Positions 9,328 to 21,088 are shown, counted from the first letter of the stretch. The stretch is 64,000 nt of DNA from Acinetobacter tandoii DSM 14970 = CIP 107469 (GCF_000400735.1 NZ_KE007368.1:405792-469791), one strand, 5' to 3'. A program made the numbers and translations. Notes: generated from the letters alone by a model not told the origin.

Positions 9328-10428
9328 TTAAGACCTCACTCGCTGAATCTGCTTCTTAATTTTTGGAGCTAGTTTTTGCTTACGCGAGAAAATCGCGGCT
9401 GCCATTGCATAGACAAAAAGCACCAATGGGTAGGCCCAAATTCCAATTTCCTGTTTGCTGACACGCGTTTTAATCGCCATCATCGCGACAATTAAACTGG
9501 CAAAAATTAACAGTGCAGGAAATAGTTTTAAATAACGTCCCTGACGTGGACTCACTTCAGATAAAGCTACGGCTAATCCTAATGCTACAATCATGACCAG
9601 TGGAACGAACATCCGCCAACCCAACTCGCTGGCCACAATTGGATCATTACGGTTTTGCCATAACTTACCCGTGGTTAAGGCCTCAACTTCTGAGCTTTCG
9701 AATTTAGCTTCTTTATCATTTTCTAAACGTAAGCGATAACTTTGAAATTCGGCTTGGGTATATTTTGGCTGACCTGGATAAATTTCATAACGACGACCTT
9801 GTACCAAATCGACCACATTGGCAGTGTCATTCGCGACTTCAACCCGTGTTGCCTCTTTGGCCAAAATCATGACATCAGGCTTACCTTCTTTTTCTGCACG
9901 CTGATAAAAGAAAATATCTTTTAGATTTCGCCGATCTTCTGATAAATCGCCAGCGTAGATAGTATAAGGGCCTGAAGAAATGAATTCTTTCGGGCGCACC
10001 AAATCAAAACCTGTACGAACTGCCTGACTGGTGGTGAGCTGTTCAAATTGACGTAAGCCCCAAGGCGACATCCACAGCATTAACACACCCTGTAACAGCA
10101 TAAACACCAAGGTCAAGGGAATAAGCATACGTGCCAATTGATGTCTACTAACGCCACTGCCATTTAGCACAGCCATTTCATGGTCGACATATAAACGACC
10201 AAACACCAGCATGAGACCAATGAAGAAACCCAAGGGAAAAATCAGCGTTAAAAACTCAGGCAAACGATAACCGATGATGCTGAATAAAATGCCTGCATCT
10301 AAACGACCTTGAGCAGCTACGCCGAAATACTTGATTAATCGGCCACCCATCATGATTAAGGTCAACAAGCCAATCACAACCAATGAATTAGACACCACTT
10401 GCTTGACTAAATAACGCCGAATAATCAA
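9328..10428 (-). CDS. lptF: LPS export permease LptF
   Basis: This is the partner permease of LptG, 366 aa. It begins MIIRRYLVKQVVSN, has a first transmembrane block (about residues 15-120 including LTLIFPLGFFIGLML), a periplasmic jellyroll domain (about 130-265) and C-terminal helices (VPLVMIVALGLAVALSEV onward). It is the first gene of the lptFG unit. It is divergent from pepA, and the 159-bp gap between them must hold both promoters. Confidence 0.92.
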   Translation of the reverse strand: MIIRRYLVKQVVSNSLVVIGLLTLIMMGGRLIKYFGVAAQGRLDAGILFSIIGYRLPEFLTLIFPLGFFIGLMLVFGRLYVDHEMAVLNGSGVSRHQLARMLIPLTLVFMLLQGVLMLWMSPWGLRQFEQLTTSQAVRTGFDLVRPKEFISSGPYTIYAGDLSEDRRNLKDIFFYQRAEKEGKPDVMILAKEATRVEVANDTANVVDLVQGRRYEIYPGQPKYTQAEFQSYRLRLENDKEAKFESSEVEALTTGKLWQNRNDPIVASELGWRMFVPLVMIVALGLAVALSEVSPRQGRYLKLFPALLIFASLIVAMMAIKTRVSKQEIGIWAYPLVLFVYAMAAAIFSRKQKLAPKIKKQIQRVRS

Positions 10429-10578
10429 ATTGATTCTTCCAATTTCAAAAAGAGTAAAAACTACCGTTAGTTTACCCGAATGTTAAAAATATAAAACCTA
10501 TTCCCCTGCTTCTGCATTGAAACTCGAACCATAAAAATGTTTCAATGGCTGAATGACTTAAAACCCTCAAAGGCGTGA

Positions 10579-12436
<1,858 letters not shown>

Positions 12437-12458
12437 CTGTTCAACCTTAGGGAGAAAT

Positions 12459-13094
12459 ATGGTGGCATTAAATGTCGGTCCAGATTTTAAACAGCGCTGG
12501 CTAGAAGCGCCTGAAGCTGTACGTCAGACATTTATGGATGATCTGAATCATATTTGTGATTTATTACAACCCGAGACACAGACTCAACTCTGGCTTGCAG
12601 CAGATCAGAAAGCTCAAGCACGAGCACAGCAGGTTATAGAACAAGCTTATGCAGATTTAAAAGCACGTCTGATAGAAGAAGCACGAATTCGTCGTCAATT
12701 GGCTTTAGAACAATCCTTAGCCAATAAGCGGGCTGCAACTGAACAATATGCCCAACAATTATTTGAGGATGAAAAACGTCAATATGCTGAACAAACACAT
12801 ACTTTAGACAGCTTGCGCCAGCATATTGAACAAGAAACGCTACGCTATACCGAACGCTATCATGTCAATGATAGTCACCAAAATCTGAACTTTGCCCCAG
12901 GCATGGTGCATGTTTCAGATCAACAAATTTTGTCTGAATTAGAAACTGTGCGCTTACGCTTAGAACTCGAGGCCGAAGCTCACATTGAACAAGCTGTGAG
13001 TAAATTCCGTAATAAATTACGTTCCGCAGCGCAAGAAGAAATTGAATACATATTACATAATTCTAATTTTTCTGATGTAAAACCAACCGTTTAA
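12459..13094 (+). CDS. Uncharacterised coiled-coil protein
   Basis: This 211-aa protein of unknown function starts at ATG 12459, where GGGAGA provides a ribosome binding site; the frame is open further upstream but has none. The sequence is rich in Ala, Gln, Glu and Arg. A long predicted coiled coil spans about residues 50-130 and a second helical segment about 160-200. No signal peptide, membrane segment or catalytic motif is visible. It follows holC by 22 bases and is probably in the pepA-holC transcript. It looks like a conserved Acinetobacter gene, but I cannot assign a role. Confidence 0.6.
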   Translation: MVALNVGPDFKQRWLEAPEAVRQTFMDDLNHICDLLQPETQTQLWLAADQKAQARAQQVIEQAYADLKARLIEEARIRRQLALEQSLANKRAATEQYAQQLFEDEKRQYAEQTHTLDSLRQHIEQETLRYTERYHVNDSHQNLNFAPGMVHVSDQQILSELETVRLRLELEAEAHIEQAVSKFRNKLRSAAQEEIEYILHNSNFSDVKPTV

Positions 13095-13116
13095 TTTTTC
13101 TACTTCAATTTGATGG

Positions 13117-13134
13117 GTGTCATGAAAATGACAC
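13117..13134. repeat. Small GNRA-type hairpin after the pepA cluster
   Basis: GTGTCAT and ATGACAC form a 7-bp stem closed by a GAAA tetraloop, 23 bases past the preceding stop. A partial third copy (ATGTCAC) follows at about 13139. No T-run is present, so termination is possible but unproven. Confidence 0.45.
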
Positions 13135-13224
13135 ATAAATGTCACAATATAGTCATCACTTTAAAATAAACGCTTTAAAGTGTTGACGCCAAAAATTGAC
13201 ATATCAATAAATTAGGAAGAAAAA

Positions 13225-13443
13225 ATGGACCTACTGAACCACGTTTCTCACCGCATTGCTGCTCTCGATTCAGGCGAACAATGGATTGTGTCTGCTCAAA
13301 AACTACTGATCAGCCGCACCGATTTTCAATCACTTTCGATCTTTCTTTCCCGCGAGTCAGAAAAAGGCCATTTCAGCATTTCCCCACAGGGACTCAACGC
13401 AAGCTACCATGCTGAACCCGTGGTGACGATTATTAAACATTAA
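13225..13443 (+). CDS. Small conserved-looking protein, unknown
   Basis: This 72-aa protein is supported by an excellent ribosome binding site (AGGAAGA, about 7 bases before the ATG) and by standing alone in its interval with no overlapping alternative. It reads MDLLNHVSHR, then EQWIVSAQKLLISRTDF, and ends TIIKH. It is probably soluble, with no cysteines and no membrane segment. I do not recognise the family. A weak -35-like TTGACG at about 13182 could belong to its promoter. Confidence 0.55.
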   Translation: MDLLNHVSHRIAALDSGEQWIVSAQKLLISRTDFQSLSIFLSRESEKGHFSISPQGLNASYHAEPVVTIIKH

Positions 13444-13503
13444 CTATTGACCATGAATCTTTAAATATTCGCTTCGCAAAGTTGAGTGACTTGTTTGCGC
13501 AAG

Positions 13504-14052
13504 TCACTCGATAAACTCAAGGGTTGCAAAAAAGATATTGCCCGCGCCATAACCAATACTGAGTAAAACGCCAATCCAGATTAAACTTCCAATGGTGTTG
13601 TACCACATAAAACTAGAAAACTTCATCTCTCCTGCACCCGCCGCAAAAGGAGCAAATGAGCGCACAAAAGGGATAAAACGCGCCAGAATAATGGTTTTGC
13701 CGCCATGTTTAACAAAGTAATGATTGGTTTTACTCAGATATTCAGGCTTCATCCAACGTGAATGACGATGTAGATACTTAAAGCCTAATTTTTTACCCGT
13801 ATAATAATTCACGGCGTAACCTAATATCGCAGCAATTATGAGTAATATTCCCATACTATGTAGCTGAATAATCGCAGAGGATGAACACAAAGCGCCTACG
13901 GCGATCAATAAACTATCGCCAGGCAGAAAAAACATAAAGACAAAACCCGTTTCTGCAAAAATAATCAGAAACAAAATGGCATAAATCCATGTTCCATACT
14001 GCGACAGCAAAAGAGGCAGCATTTGTTCTAGATTTAGAAAAAAATCAAGCAT
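13504..14052 (-). CDS. DedA-family membrane protein
   Basis: This 182-aa multi-span inner-membrane protein belongs to the DedA/SNARE-associated (VTT) superfamily, some members of which act as undecaprenyl-phosphate or lipid flippases. The signature elements are FAETGFVFMFFLPGDSLL near residue 35, a conserved YYTGKKLG, then FVKHGGKTIILARFIPFVRSFAPFAAGAGEM containing the reentrant-loop arginine motif, and a C-terminal helix. The length is slightly short of the usual 200-220. The substrate is not deducible. Confidence 0.83.
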   Translation of the reverse strand: MLDFFLNLEQMLPLLLSQYGTWIYAILFLIIFAETGFVFMFFLPGDSLLIAVGALCSSSAIIQLHSMGILLIIAAILGYAVNYYTGKKLGFKYLHRHSRWMKPEYLSKTNHYFVKHGGKTIILARFIPFVRSFAPFAAGAGEMKFSSFMWYNTIGSLIWIGVLLSIGYGAGNIFFATLEFIE

Positions 14053-14112
14053 TACATAAATCTAGGCTAATCAATTTAAGTATCACGTGCTTTGTTTCAC
14101 TCGAATAAAAAG

Positions 14113-14140
14113 AAAACAGCCCTTTATTTTAGGCTGTTTT
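14113..14140 (-). terminator. Terminator of the ribD-ribE operon
   Basis: AAAACAGCC (14113-14121) pairs with GGCTGTTTT (14132-14140) with flanking A and T runs on both strands. It lies between ribE and the dedA-family gene, about 20 bases past the ribE stop. Confidence 0.85.
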
Positions 14141-14158
14141 TGCATCTGATATGTATTT

Positions 14159-14818
14159 TTATTTTAAAAAGCCATTTGCCGCCAAGAAATCCATACTGAT
14201 TTTAGACTGTGCTTGAGTCTCTGCTGCTTTATCACCTAGCAATAAACGTTCGATATAACGTGCTAAAACATCGACTTCCAAATTCACTTTCGAACCCGCT
14301 TTCCACGTGCCAATATTGGTACGTTCTGCCGTATGTGGAATTAAGTTCAGGCTAATAATATTACCGCGCAAATGGTTAATCGTTAAACTGATACCATCTA
14401 CTGTCACCGACCCTTTCTCGGCCAAATATTTGGCAATTTCTACAGGTGCCGTCACTTCAAAATAAAGTGAACGCGCATCCTCACGGACCAAGGTAATTTC
14501 ACCGACAGCATCAACATGACCACTAACAATATGTCCACCAAACCGTGTGGTCGGCAACATGGCTTTTTCTACATTGACAGGTTGTCCGACCTTCCAGTGA
14601 CCCAACGTCGTTCGATTTAAACTTTCACGTGACACATCTGCAGCGTACCAATTGTCGCCCCATTCAATCACCGTTAAGCAAATCCCATTGGTTGCAATTG
14701 AGTCACCTAAGTGTACATCTGACATGTCCAAATCCGTTTGAATACGTAAACGTACATCACCACCCACGCTTTGCAAGCTTTCGACTCGACCAAGGCTTTC
14801 AATAATTCCTGTAAACAT
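14159..14818 (-). CDS. ribE: Riboflavin synthase alpha chain
   Basis: This enzyme dismutates two 6,7-dimethyl-8-ribityllumazine molecules to riboflavin. The 219-aa sequence starts MFTGIIESLGRVESL, the invariant family N-terminus. It contains two tandem lumazine-binding barrels, with GICLTV in the first repeat and GISLTI in the second, and the GHVDAVG motif. It is the last gene of a minus-strand nrdR-ribD-methyltransferase-ribE cluster. No FMN riboswitch is apparent in the short gap upstream. Confidence 0.94.
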   Translation of the reverse strand: MFTGIIESLGRVESLQSVGGDVRLRIQTDLDMSDVHLGDSIATNGICLTVIEWGDNWYAADVSRESLNRTTLGHWKVGQPVNVEKAMLPTTRFGGHIVSGHVDAVGEITLVREDARSLYFEVTAPVEIAKYLAEKGSVTVDGISLTINHLRGNIISLNLIPHTAERTNIGTWKAGSKVNLEVDVLARYIERLLLGDKAAETQAQSKISMDFLAANGFLK

Positions 14819-14846
14819 AATCTTTCTCTTTTTTTTGAATTTGGAC

Positions 14847-16136
14847 TTACCACAATGCCAATTGGGTACTCACACCTGAGGTATCGACGCCACCCAATTC
14901 TGCGAAATGATACAGTTGACCGAGTAACTGACGTAATGGCGGACCTGGCTTCGCATGAGTATCGGTAATCACAATAAATTCCAATACACGTGCACGTTCC
15001 GACTGGCGTTGCTTACTCACGCGATAACGCGGAACATCTTGGGTTAACAACGTGACACGTCCACGCTCAAGATTGGCTTTAAGTAAATCGGCCGCTTCAA
15101 TATTACCATCGGTTGAATAACTGGTCAGAATATAACGTGCATTGATGGTCGACAATAACTTTTCATAGGCTTCCTTAGCATACTTAGAAGAATTGTACGG
15201 ACTCGGGCGCTCTTTACGCCATGCGCGGTCAATTCCACTCTTAAAACCTTTGGTGTCTGGACTAGGCAAATCTACTTGATCCCATAAGGTCAAGGCATTT
15301 AATACATGATAGTTACTGCTATAAGCATGTTGGTTATAAGGTGGATCTAAATACGCTACATCCACTTCAAAACCACTCATCTGATTGGCCAAATGCTGTG
15401 CATCGACACACCACATTTCTGCGGCAGGCCGTTTTGGATCGCCTATTTCACAAAAACGGCTTGGGGTCAGCCAAAGCAAGGATTCAATACGCTCCAGGGC
15501 TGTTTGGGTTTTACCACCCCAACCATGATGAAAACTTTTAAAGACACCACTGGTATTGCTGACAAAACTGGCTGAATACAATAATGGCGCCAATAAAGCA
15601 CTCATTTCCACATCATCAATCGCACCTTGCGCTTGCCAAGTGGCAATTTGCTGACGAATTGCATCTATCCGCATGCCATTGCGACGTTTAAAGAACAATC
15701 GGTCACGGGCAGGGTCGTAAATTTCATCGTTACGTGGGCATAGGTTATGTGTCACCCAACCCTTGACTTCTGGCAGGCGGTTTAAATAGTCAATTGCCTT
15801 TTGATAGCCACCCAATTCTTTAAATGCAGGTGCATCCACACAGGCCAAAATGGCATGGTTCAAGGCATGACTATAAGGTTCCCAGTCATTGGCAATCACA
15901 CGATAACCATTTTGACGGGCCAAACGGGAGACCACACCACTACCCGCAAAAAAGTCAGCAAAAATAGGCGAACGACCTTTGGCATTCAAGGTTCCCGTCT
16001 GTTCAAGTGCCTCTAAAATCAGATGTAATAAACGACGCTTGTTTCCTAAGTAAGGAACCAATTGATGGAATAAGTATTCGTCTGTGGTCCGTGCCGCGTG
16101 ACGTCGTTTATGATAAACCGTAGACTCTTGATTCAT
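14847..16136 (-). CDS. Orphan DNA adenine methyltransferase
   Basis: This 429-aa protein has the Dam/D12-class N6-adenine methyltransferase motifs. The SAM-binding FADFFAGSGVVSRLA lies near residue 62, and the catalytic DPPY is in VAYLDPPYNQHAYSSNYH near residue 266. LVPYLGNKRRLL near the N-terminus is the usual D12 start motif. No cognate restriction endonuclease is adjacent, so it is likely an orphan, regulatory-type methylase. An orphan adenine methyltransferase (AamA) is known in A. baumannii and this may be its relative; the target site cannot be read from sequence. It overlaps ribD by 4 bases. Confidence 0.82.
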   Translation of the reverse strand: MNQESTVYHKRRHAARTTDEYLFHQLVPYLGNKRRLLHLILEALEQTGTLNAKGRSPIFADFFAGSGVVSRLARQNGYRVIANDWEPYSHALNHAILACVDAPAFKELGGYQKAIDYLNRLPEVKGWVTHNLCPRNDEIYDPARDRLFFKRRNGMRIDAIRQQIATWQAQGAIDDVEMSALLAPLLYSASFVSNTSGVFKSFHHGWGGKTQTALERIESLLWLTPSRFCEIGDPKRPAAEMWCVDAQHLANQMSGFEVDVAYLDPPYNQHAYSSNYHVLNALTLWDQVDLPSPDTKGFKSGIDRAWRKERPSPYNSSKYAKEAYEKLLSTINARYILTSYSTDGNIEAADLLKANLERGRVTLLTQDVPRYRVSKQRQSERARVLEFIVITDTHAKPGPPLRQLLGQLYHFAELGGVDTSGVSTQLALW

Positions 16137-17230
16137 ATAGACTCTTGAAGGGGAGTTAGTCTTAAGCGCACATCATTTCCAACTTGGGAAACATCGATGA
16201 GCTTAAATCGAAGTTGCTCTGCCAAATGCTCAAACTCTGCATTAAACATCGCGCGTGCGGATTGACCTAATAAGGTGGGTGCAACATAACTGATCAGCTC
16301 ATCCACCAAACCCTGCTGTAGGAAAGCACTGGATAAAGTCGCACCTGCTTCTACCAACACATCGTAAATTTGAAAATCTTTTAAGGTTCTTAATAAACTT
16401 TCTAAAGATTGAATTTCTAACTGTATCACACCCAACTGCGCCAGTTCAGGACGGAAGGGTCCCATGACCATGACCGTATCGGGTTGTTGTAAAATTTGGG
16501 CATCTAAAGGTAGTCGGCCTTGTCGATCTAAAATAACGCGTTTGGGCTGAACCACGGTATTGATATCTTCAACATCTGGCAGTTGACGCACATTTAATAA
16601 ACAGTCATCTGCTAAAACCGTATCAATGCCTGTAATCACTGCGCCTGAAATGGCACGCCAATGCTGAACATCCAATCGAGCCTCTGCGCCAGTAATCCAT
16701 TTCGATTCCCCTGATGCCATTGCAGTTCGACCATCTAAACTGGAAGCAACTTTCAAGCGCACATAAGGCAAACCTATTGCCATCGCCTTAAGAAAGCCAC
16801 GGTTCAATGTCGCAGCTTCAGCCTCACACACCCCAGTCCTGACTTGAATACCGGCTTCCTGAAGAATATGAATACCTTTACCTGCCACTAAAGGATTAGG
16901 GTCGGAACAAGCAACGACAACTTGGGCTATTCCCGCTTCAACCAAGCCTTTGGCACAAGGCGGAGTCCGACCATAATGTGCACAAGGTTCTAAAGTAACA
17001 TAAGCCGTTGCACCATGTGTTAAATCACCTGCTTGCCGCATGGCAAATACTTCTGCGTGAGGTTGTCCCGCACGTGGATGAAACCCCTCACCCACTAACT
17101 GTCCATCTTTGACAATCACACAACCCACATTTGGATTTGGCTTAGTGGAATACTGCCCCTGTTGTGCCAAACGGATAGCACGTTGCATCCACATTTGGTC
17201 TTGGTTTAACTCAGACATGGGCATACTCAT
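16133..17230 (-). CDS. ribD: Bifunctional riboflavin biosynthesis deaminase/reductase
   Basis: RibD carries out the second and third steps of riboflavin synthesis. The N-terminal cytidine-deaminase-type domain (residues 10-150) has the zinc motif HAEVFA and [12 protein letters not shown]. The C-terminal NADPH-dependent reductase domain (about 155-360) has [12 protein letters not shown] and [15 protein letters not shown]. The start shown overlaps the nrdR stop (ATGA); an internal Met at 17218 is an alternative. The length (365 aa) is typical. Confidence 0.94.
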   Translation of the reverse strand: MSMPMSELNQDQMWMQRAIRLAQQGQYSTKPNPNVGCVIVKDGQLVGEGFHPRAGQPHAEVFAMRQAGDLTHGATAYVTLEPCAHYGRTPPCAKGLVEAGIAQVVVACSDPNPLVAGKGIHILQEAGIQVRTGVCEAEAATLNRGFLKAMAIGLPYVRLKVASSLDGRTAMASGESKWITGAEARLDVQHWRAISGAVITGIDTVLADDCLLNVRQLPDVEDINTVVQPKRVILDRQGRLPLDAQILQQPDTVMVMGPFRPELAQLGVIQLEIQSLESLLRTLKDFQIYDVLVEAGATLSSAFLQQGLVDELISYVAPTLLGQSARAMFNAEFEHLAEQLRFKLIDVSQVGNDVRLRLTPLQESI

Positions 17231-17688
17231 TCATGTTCACGTTGCTGCATCTGTTCAATTTGACGACGAAAAGCTTCTACATCCTGAAAGTCCTGATAGA
17301 CCGAAGCAAAACGCACATAAGCGACATGATCCAAAGCAAATAAAGCTTGCATGACAATTTCACCGATGGTGCGTGACTTCACATCACGTTCTCCTAAACG
17401 ACGAATATGCAGTTGAATATCGCTCAACACAGCTTCAATTTGTTCTTGTGTGACGGGACGCTTTTGTAAAGCATGCATTAACGAACGACGTAGCTTTGCT
17501 TCGTCAAAAGGCTCATTTTTACCGTCTGATTTAATCACACGTGGCATGACTACTTCAAAACTTTCAAATGTGGTAAAACGCTCACCGCAACTAATACATT
17601 CACGGCGACGTCTAATTTGACAGCCTTCAGCGGCTAAGCGCGAGTCAATAACTTTACTGTCTGCGGCGTTGCAAAAAGGACAATGCAT
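17227..17688 (-). CDS. nrdR: Transcriptional repressor NrdR
   Basis: NrdR is a zinc-ribbon/ATP-cone repressor of ribonucleotide reductase genes. I chose the ATG at 17688 because the family begins [17 protein letters not shown]; the frame extends 15 codons upstream without conservation. The zinc ribbon uses CPFC and CISC. The ATP-cone follows from about residue 47 ([20 protein letters not shown]). It has 153 aa and is the first gene of the riboflavin cluster, as in many gammaproteobacteria. Confidence 0.94.
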   Translation of the reverse strand: MHCPFCNAADSKVIDSRLAAEGCQIRRRRECISCGERFTTFESFEVVMPRVIKSDGKNEPFDEAKLRRSLMHALQKRPVTQEQIEAVLSDIQLHIRRLGERDVKSRTIGEIVMQALFALDHVAYVRFASVYQDFQDVEAFRRQIEQMQQREHE

Positions 17689-17770
17689 GGCGGTTGAATT
17701 AAACATAACATTCTTGAATTCTGAGTGTAGCAAAAATTCTGGTTTTTGTAGAGCATTACGCTAGATATGG

Positions 17771-17798
17771 AAAAAAAACAGCCCTTTCGGGCTGTTTT
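17771..17798 (-). terminator. Terminator of glnK-amtB
   Basis: A perfect 10-bp stem (17775-17784 with 17789-17798) closed by TTTC is followed by an A8 run, which is T8 on the minus strand. It lies about 30 bases beyond the amtB stop. Confidence 0.9.
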
Positions 17799-17828
17799 AC
17801 ACAATATATTGATTATATCGTAAGAAAA

Positions 17829-19232
17829 TTATTCAATGCGTTCGCCATGTTGACTTAAGTCAAGACCCATACGTTCATCATCAGCTTCAACACGGATACC
17901 AATCACAACATCAATTACTTTTAGGATTATGAAAGTTAACACTGCAGAGTAAGCAATAGTCGCAAGTACACCTTCAATTTGAACCCACAATTGGCTCATC
18001 ATATTTGCAGGTGCTTTATCTCCCATGATGAATTCACTGGCAAAGACTGCTGTGAGAATCGCGCCAACAATACCGCCAACACCGTGTAAGCCGAAAGCAT
18101 CTAATGAGTCATCTGCTTTAAGGGCACGTTTCAGACCTGTAATCCCCCAGAAGCAGACCACACCACCAATTAGACCCATCGCCAAGGCACCACCAACGGT
18201 CACGAAACCAGCCGCAGGAGTAATCACAACCAGACCAGCTACCGCACCAGATGCGCCACCCAGTACAGATGCTTTACCGCGTACCACTTTTTCAGTAATT
18301 AACCATGCAATTGCCGCTGCTGCCGCTGCAACTTGTGTGGTGACCAGTGCATAACCTGCGGAACCATTTGCACCCAATGCTGAACCGCCGTTAAAACCAA
18401 ACCAGCCAACCCAAACAAGGCTTGCACCAATCACCGTTAACGTCAGGTTATGCGGTGCCATAGATTCACGACCTAGCCCCATACGTTTACCTAACATATA
18501 TGCTGCAACTAGACCCGCAACACCTGAGTTAATATGTACGACTGTACCACCCGCAAAATCAAGTGCACCATCGTTAAATAACCAGCCACCACCCCAGACC
18601 CAGTGGGTAATTGGTGCATACACCACAACCACCCAGATCGCGATAAATGCGACAAAGGCTCCAAATTTCATTCGTTCTGCAATTGAACCACTGATAATAG
18701 CAACTGTAATAATCGCAAAAGTCATTTGGAAAATAACAAACAGAATTTCAGGAATTGTGCCTGTTAATGCGGTTGTGGTAATCCCTGACAACATGATCTT
18801 GTCAAACCCACCAATAAAGGCATTTCCTTCAGTAAATGCAAGTGTATAACCTACAATTACCCAAGCAAGGCTCACTACTGCTGCTGCAACAAAACTATGT
18901 GCCATGGTGCTTAATACGTTTTTCTTACGAACCATCCCGCCGTAGAAAAGCGCCAAGCCAGGAATGGTCATTAACAAGACCAATGCTGTGGAAACTAGAA
19001 TCCAAGCTGTATCACCCGTATCGAGGGTTGGTTCTTCAGCCACAGGAGCTGCAGCTTCTTCAACTGGAGCAGGTGTCGCAACTGCTTGTACATCTGGCGA
19101 TGCCGCTGCAGTCGTTTCAACTGTTGTTGTGACTTCTTCTGATGGAGCAGATGCGGTTACGTCTTCAGCCCAAGCAACAGAACCACCTAAAAGTGCGCCT
19201 GATAGACTCAGCGCGAGTAGCATTTTTTTCAT
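17829..19232 (-). CDS. amtB: Ammonium transporter AmtB
   Basis: This 467-aa inner-membrane ammonium channel has a signal peptide (MKKMLLALSLSGALLGG), an unusual Ala/Glu/Val/Thr-rich periplasmic leader to about residue 70, then 11 transmembrane helices. Signature motifs include PGLALFYGGMVRKKNVLS, THWVWGGGWL and the pore-histidine FGLHGVGGIVGA. GGGGGA precedes the ATG. It is the second gene of a glnK-amtB operon; GlnK binds AmtB to close it when nitrogen is plentiful. Confidence 0.95.
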   Translation of the reverse strand: MKKMLLALSLSGALLGGSVAWAEDVTASAPSEEVTTTVETTAAASPDVQAVATPAPVEEAAAPVAEEPTLDTGDTAWILVSTALVLLMTIPGLALFYGGMVRKKNVLSTMAHSFVAAAVVSLAWVIVGYTLAFTEGNAFIGGFDKIMLSGITTTALTGTIPEILFVIFQMTFAIITVAIISGSIAERMKFGAFVAFIAIWVVVVYAPITHWVWGGGWLFNDGALDFAGGTVVHINSGVAGLVAAYMLGKRMGLGRESMAPHNLTLTVIGASLVWVGWFGFNGGSALGANGSAGYALVTTQVAAAAAAIAWLITEKVVRGKASVLGGASGAVAGLVVITPAAGFVTVGGALAMGLIGGVVCFWGITGLKRALKADDSLDAFGLHGVGGIVGAILTAVFASEFIMGDKAPANMMSQLWVQIEGVLATIAYSAVLTFIILKVIDVVIGIRVEADDERMGLDLSQHGERIE

Positions 19233-19290
19233 TCGTGTCCCCCAACCTAATTTTGCGAGTTACTCGATACTCTGCAAACTTTATGCCAAA

Positions 19291-19740
<450 letters not shown>

Positions 19741-19907
19741 TTATTTTTATCTTTTAATCGAAGCTTAGGTCTTTAATATTCGAGATTTTTAGCCAAAAGT
19801 CGGCTATTTTCGCCAGATCATGTTCAGGATTATTGAGATAGCACTATAGTCTCTGTCGAAGCAGTGCTACACTGCTCCCGCTCTTCTTCAGCAATGTGGA
19901 TACAACA

Positions 19908-20135
19908 ATGATTGAAACTTTATTACAAGCCATTCTAGAACAAATAGAACAACCAAAAACCGATTTGGAACATAATTTAAGAGCCCTATTAAATGAGGCC
20001 GTGACGAAAATGGATTTGGTTTCTCGTGACGAAATTGAACGTCAGAAAACTGCGCTTAACAATGCCAATCAACGCTTAACCGAATTACTCCTGCAAGTCG
20101 AAGCTCTTGAACAAAAAATTCAGAACAAAAAATAA
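19908..20135 (+). CDS. ubiK: Ubiquinone biosynthesis accessory factor UbiK
   Basis: This 75-aa BMFP-family protein (YqiC/UbiK) helps the Ubi complex and forms trimeric coiled coils. It starts MIETLLQAILEQIEQP. The C-terminal half is a coiled coil beginning VSRDEIERQKTALNNAN, matching the family pattern. ATG 19908 was preferred to GTG 19896 because MIETL is the conserved start. It lies immediately upstream of comM. Confidence 0.82.
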   Translation: MIETLLQAILEQIEQPKTDLEHNLRALLNEAVTKMDLVSRDEIERQKTALNNANQRLTELLLQVEALEQKIQNKK

Positions 20136-20201
20136 GCACATTATTAGTGCAATAGAAAACCAATAACGATCAAAAATAATGCACCAAAATGGAACAATAA
20201 C

Positions 20202-21041
20202 ATGTCTTTTGCCAAAATAAATACGCGAGGGCTATTGGGTCTGCACGCCCCACTGATTGAAGTCGAAGTTCATTTAAGTCAAGGATTACCATCACTTACT
20301 ATTGTAGGATTAGCAGAAGCTGCTGTTCGGGAAAGTAAAGATCGGGTTCGTTCAGCCATTATTAATAGTGGCTTTCAATTCCCAAGTAAGCGACTCACGA
20401 TTAATCTCGCACCCGCAGATTTGCCCAAAGATGGTTCACGCCTAGATTTACCGATAGCGTTGGGTATTTTAATTGCATCTGGGCAACTCCCAGAACAAAA
20501 TATCGATCATCTTGAATTTATTGGAGAATTGGCACTAGATGGTCAATTACGTCCAACCACTGGGACTTTAAGTATTGCCATCGCATGTCAGCAAGCTCAG
20601 CACCAATTGGTTTTGCCCGAACAAAATGCATTTGAAGCAGCACAACTACCCCATTTTGATGTGTATGCAGCAAAAAATCTCAAAGAAGTTTGTGAACACT
20701 TAAGCCAACACAAACCGTTATCTCCAGTGCAAAAGCCTGTCGACTCGCCTTTACATCGCTATAAATTTGATCTGGCTGATGTGAAAGGACAACTTCGTCC
20801 ACGGCGTGCTTTAGAAATTGCAGCAGCAGGTGGTCACTCCTTACTGTTTCGCGGCCCCCCTGGCACAGGCAAAACCTTATTGGCATCGCGTCTACCTAGT
20901 ATTCTGCCACCGCTCAGTTCTAGTGAGAATTTAGAAGTAGCCAGTATTTATTCTGTTGCCAATACGCAGCATCATTTTGGACACCGCCCCTTTCGCGCGC
21001 CACATCATACCGCTTCAGCCATTGCCTTGGTGGGTGGAGGT
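20202..21041 (+). pseudogene. comM: comM 5' part (codons 1-280), interrupted
   Basis: This is the first 280 codons of the ComM/YifB AAA+ protein, a helicase that promotes branch migration during natural transformation. The N-terminal S5-like fold domain (MSFAKINTRGLLGLHAP) and Walker A GPPGTGKTLLASRL (about residue 225) are intact. The frame leaves comM at GGT 21041, runs into the transposon end and stops at 21059 after CRFHK. Walker B and sensor regions are on the far side of the element, so this fragment cannot be an active ATPase. Joining it to the fragment at 35650 restores 495 codons exactly in frame. Confidence 0.95.
21037..21041. repeat. Left 5-bp target site duplication GAGGT
   Basis: GAGGT directly abuts the TGTC left terminus. 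The same five bases follow the right terminus at 35645. Deleting the element and one copy reconstitutes VGGGSHPKPGE of ComM. Confidence 0.93.
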
Positions 21042-21049
21042 TGTCGGTT

Positions 21050-21068
21050 CCACAAATAAATCAGAGTT
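21050..21068 (+). promoter_or_regulatory. Left-end TnsB-binding-like site L1
   Basis: The sequence CCACAAATAAATCAGAGTT fits the repeated end motif ACAnnAATAnAnnAGAGT. It is the terminal site, 8 bases in from the TGTC tip. Confidence 0.75.
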
Positions 21069-21088
21069 TACACAAATAAACTAGAGTG
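21069..21088 (+). promoter_or_regulatory. Left-end TnsB-binding-like site L2
   Basis: TACACAAATAAACTAGAGTG is a second direct copy of the motif, abutting L1. No clear third left copy was found before the first gene at 21142. Confidence 0.75.

Noticed and set aside
14819..14846. FMN riboswitch before ribE
   Set aside because: The gap is only 28 bases and the gene is in the middle of an operon; no RFN element was seen.
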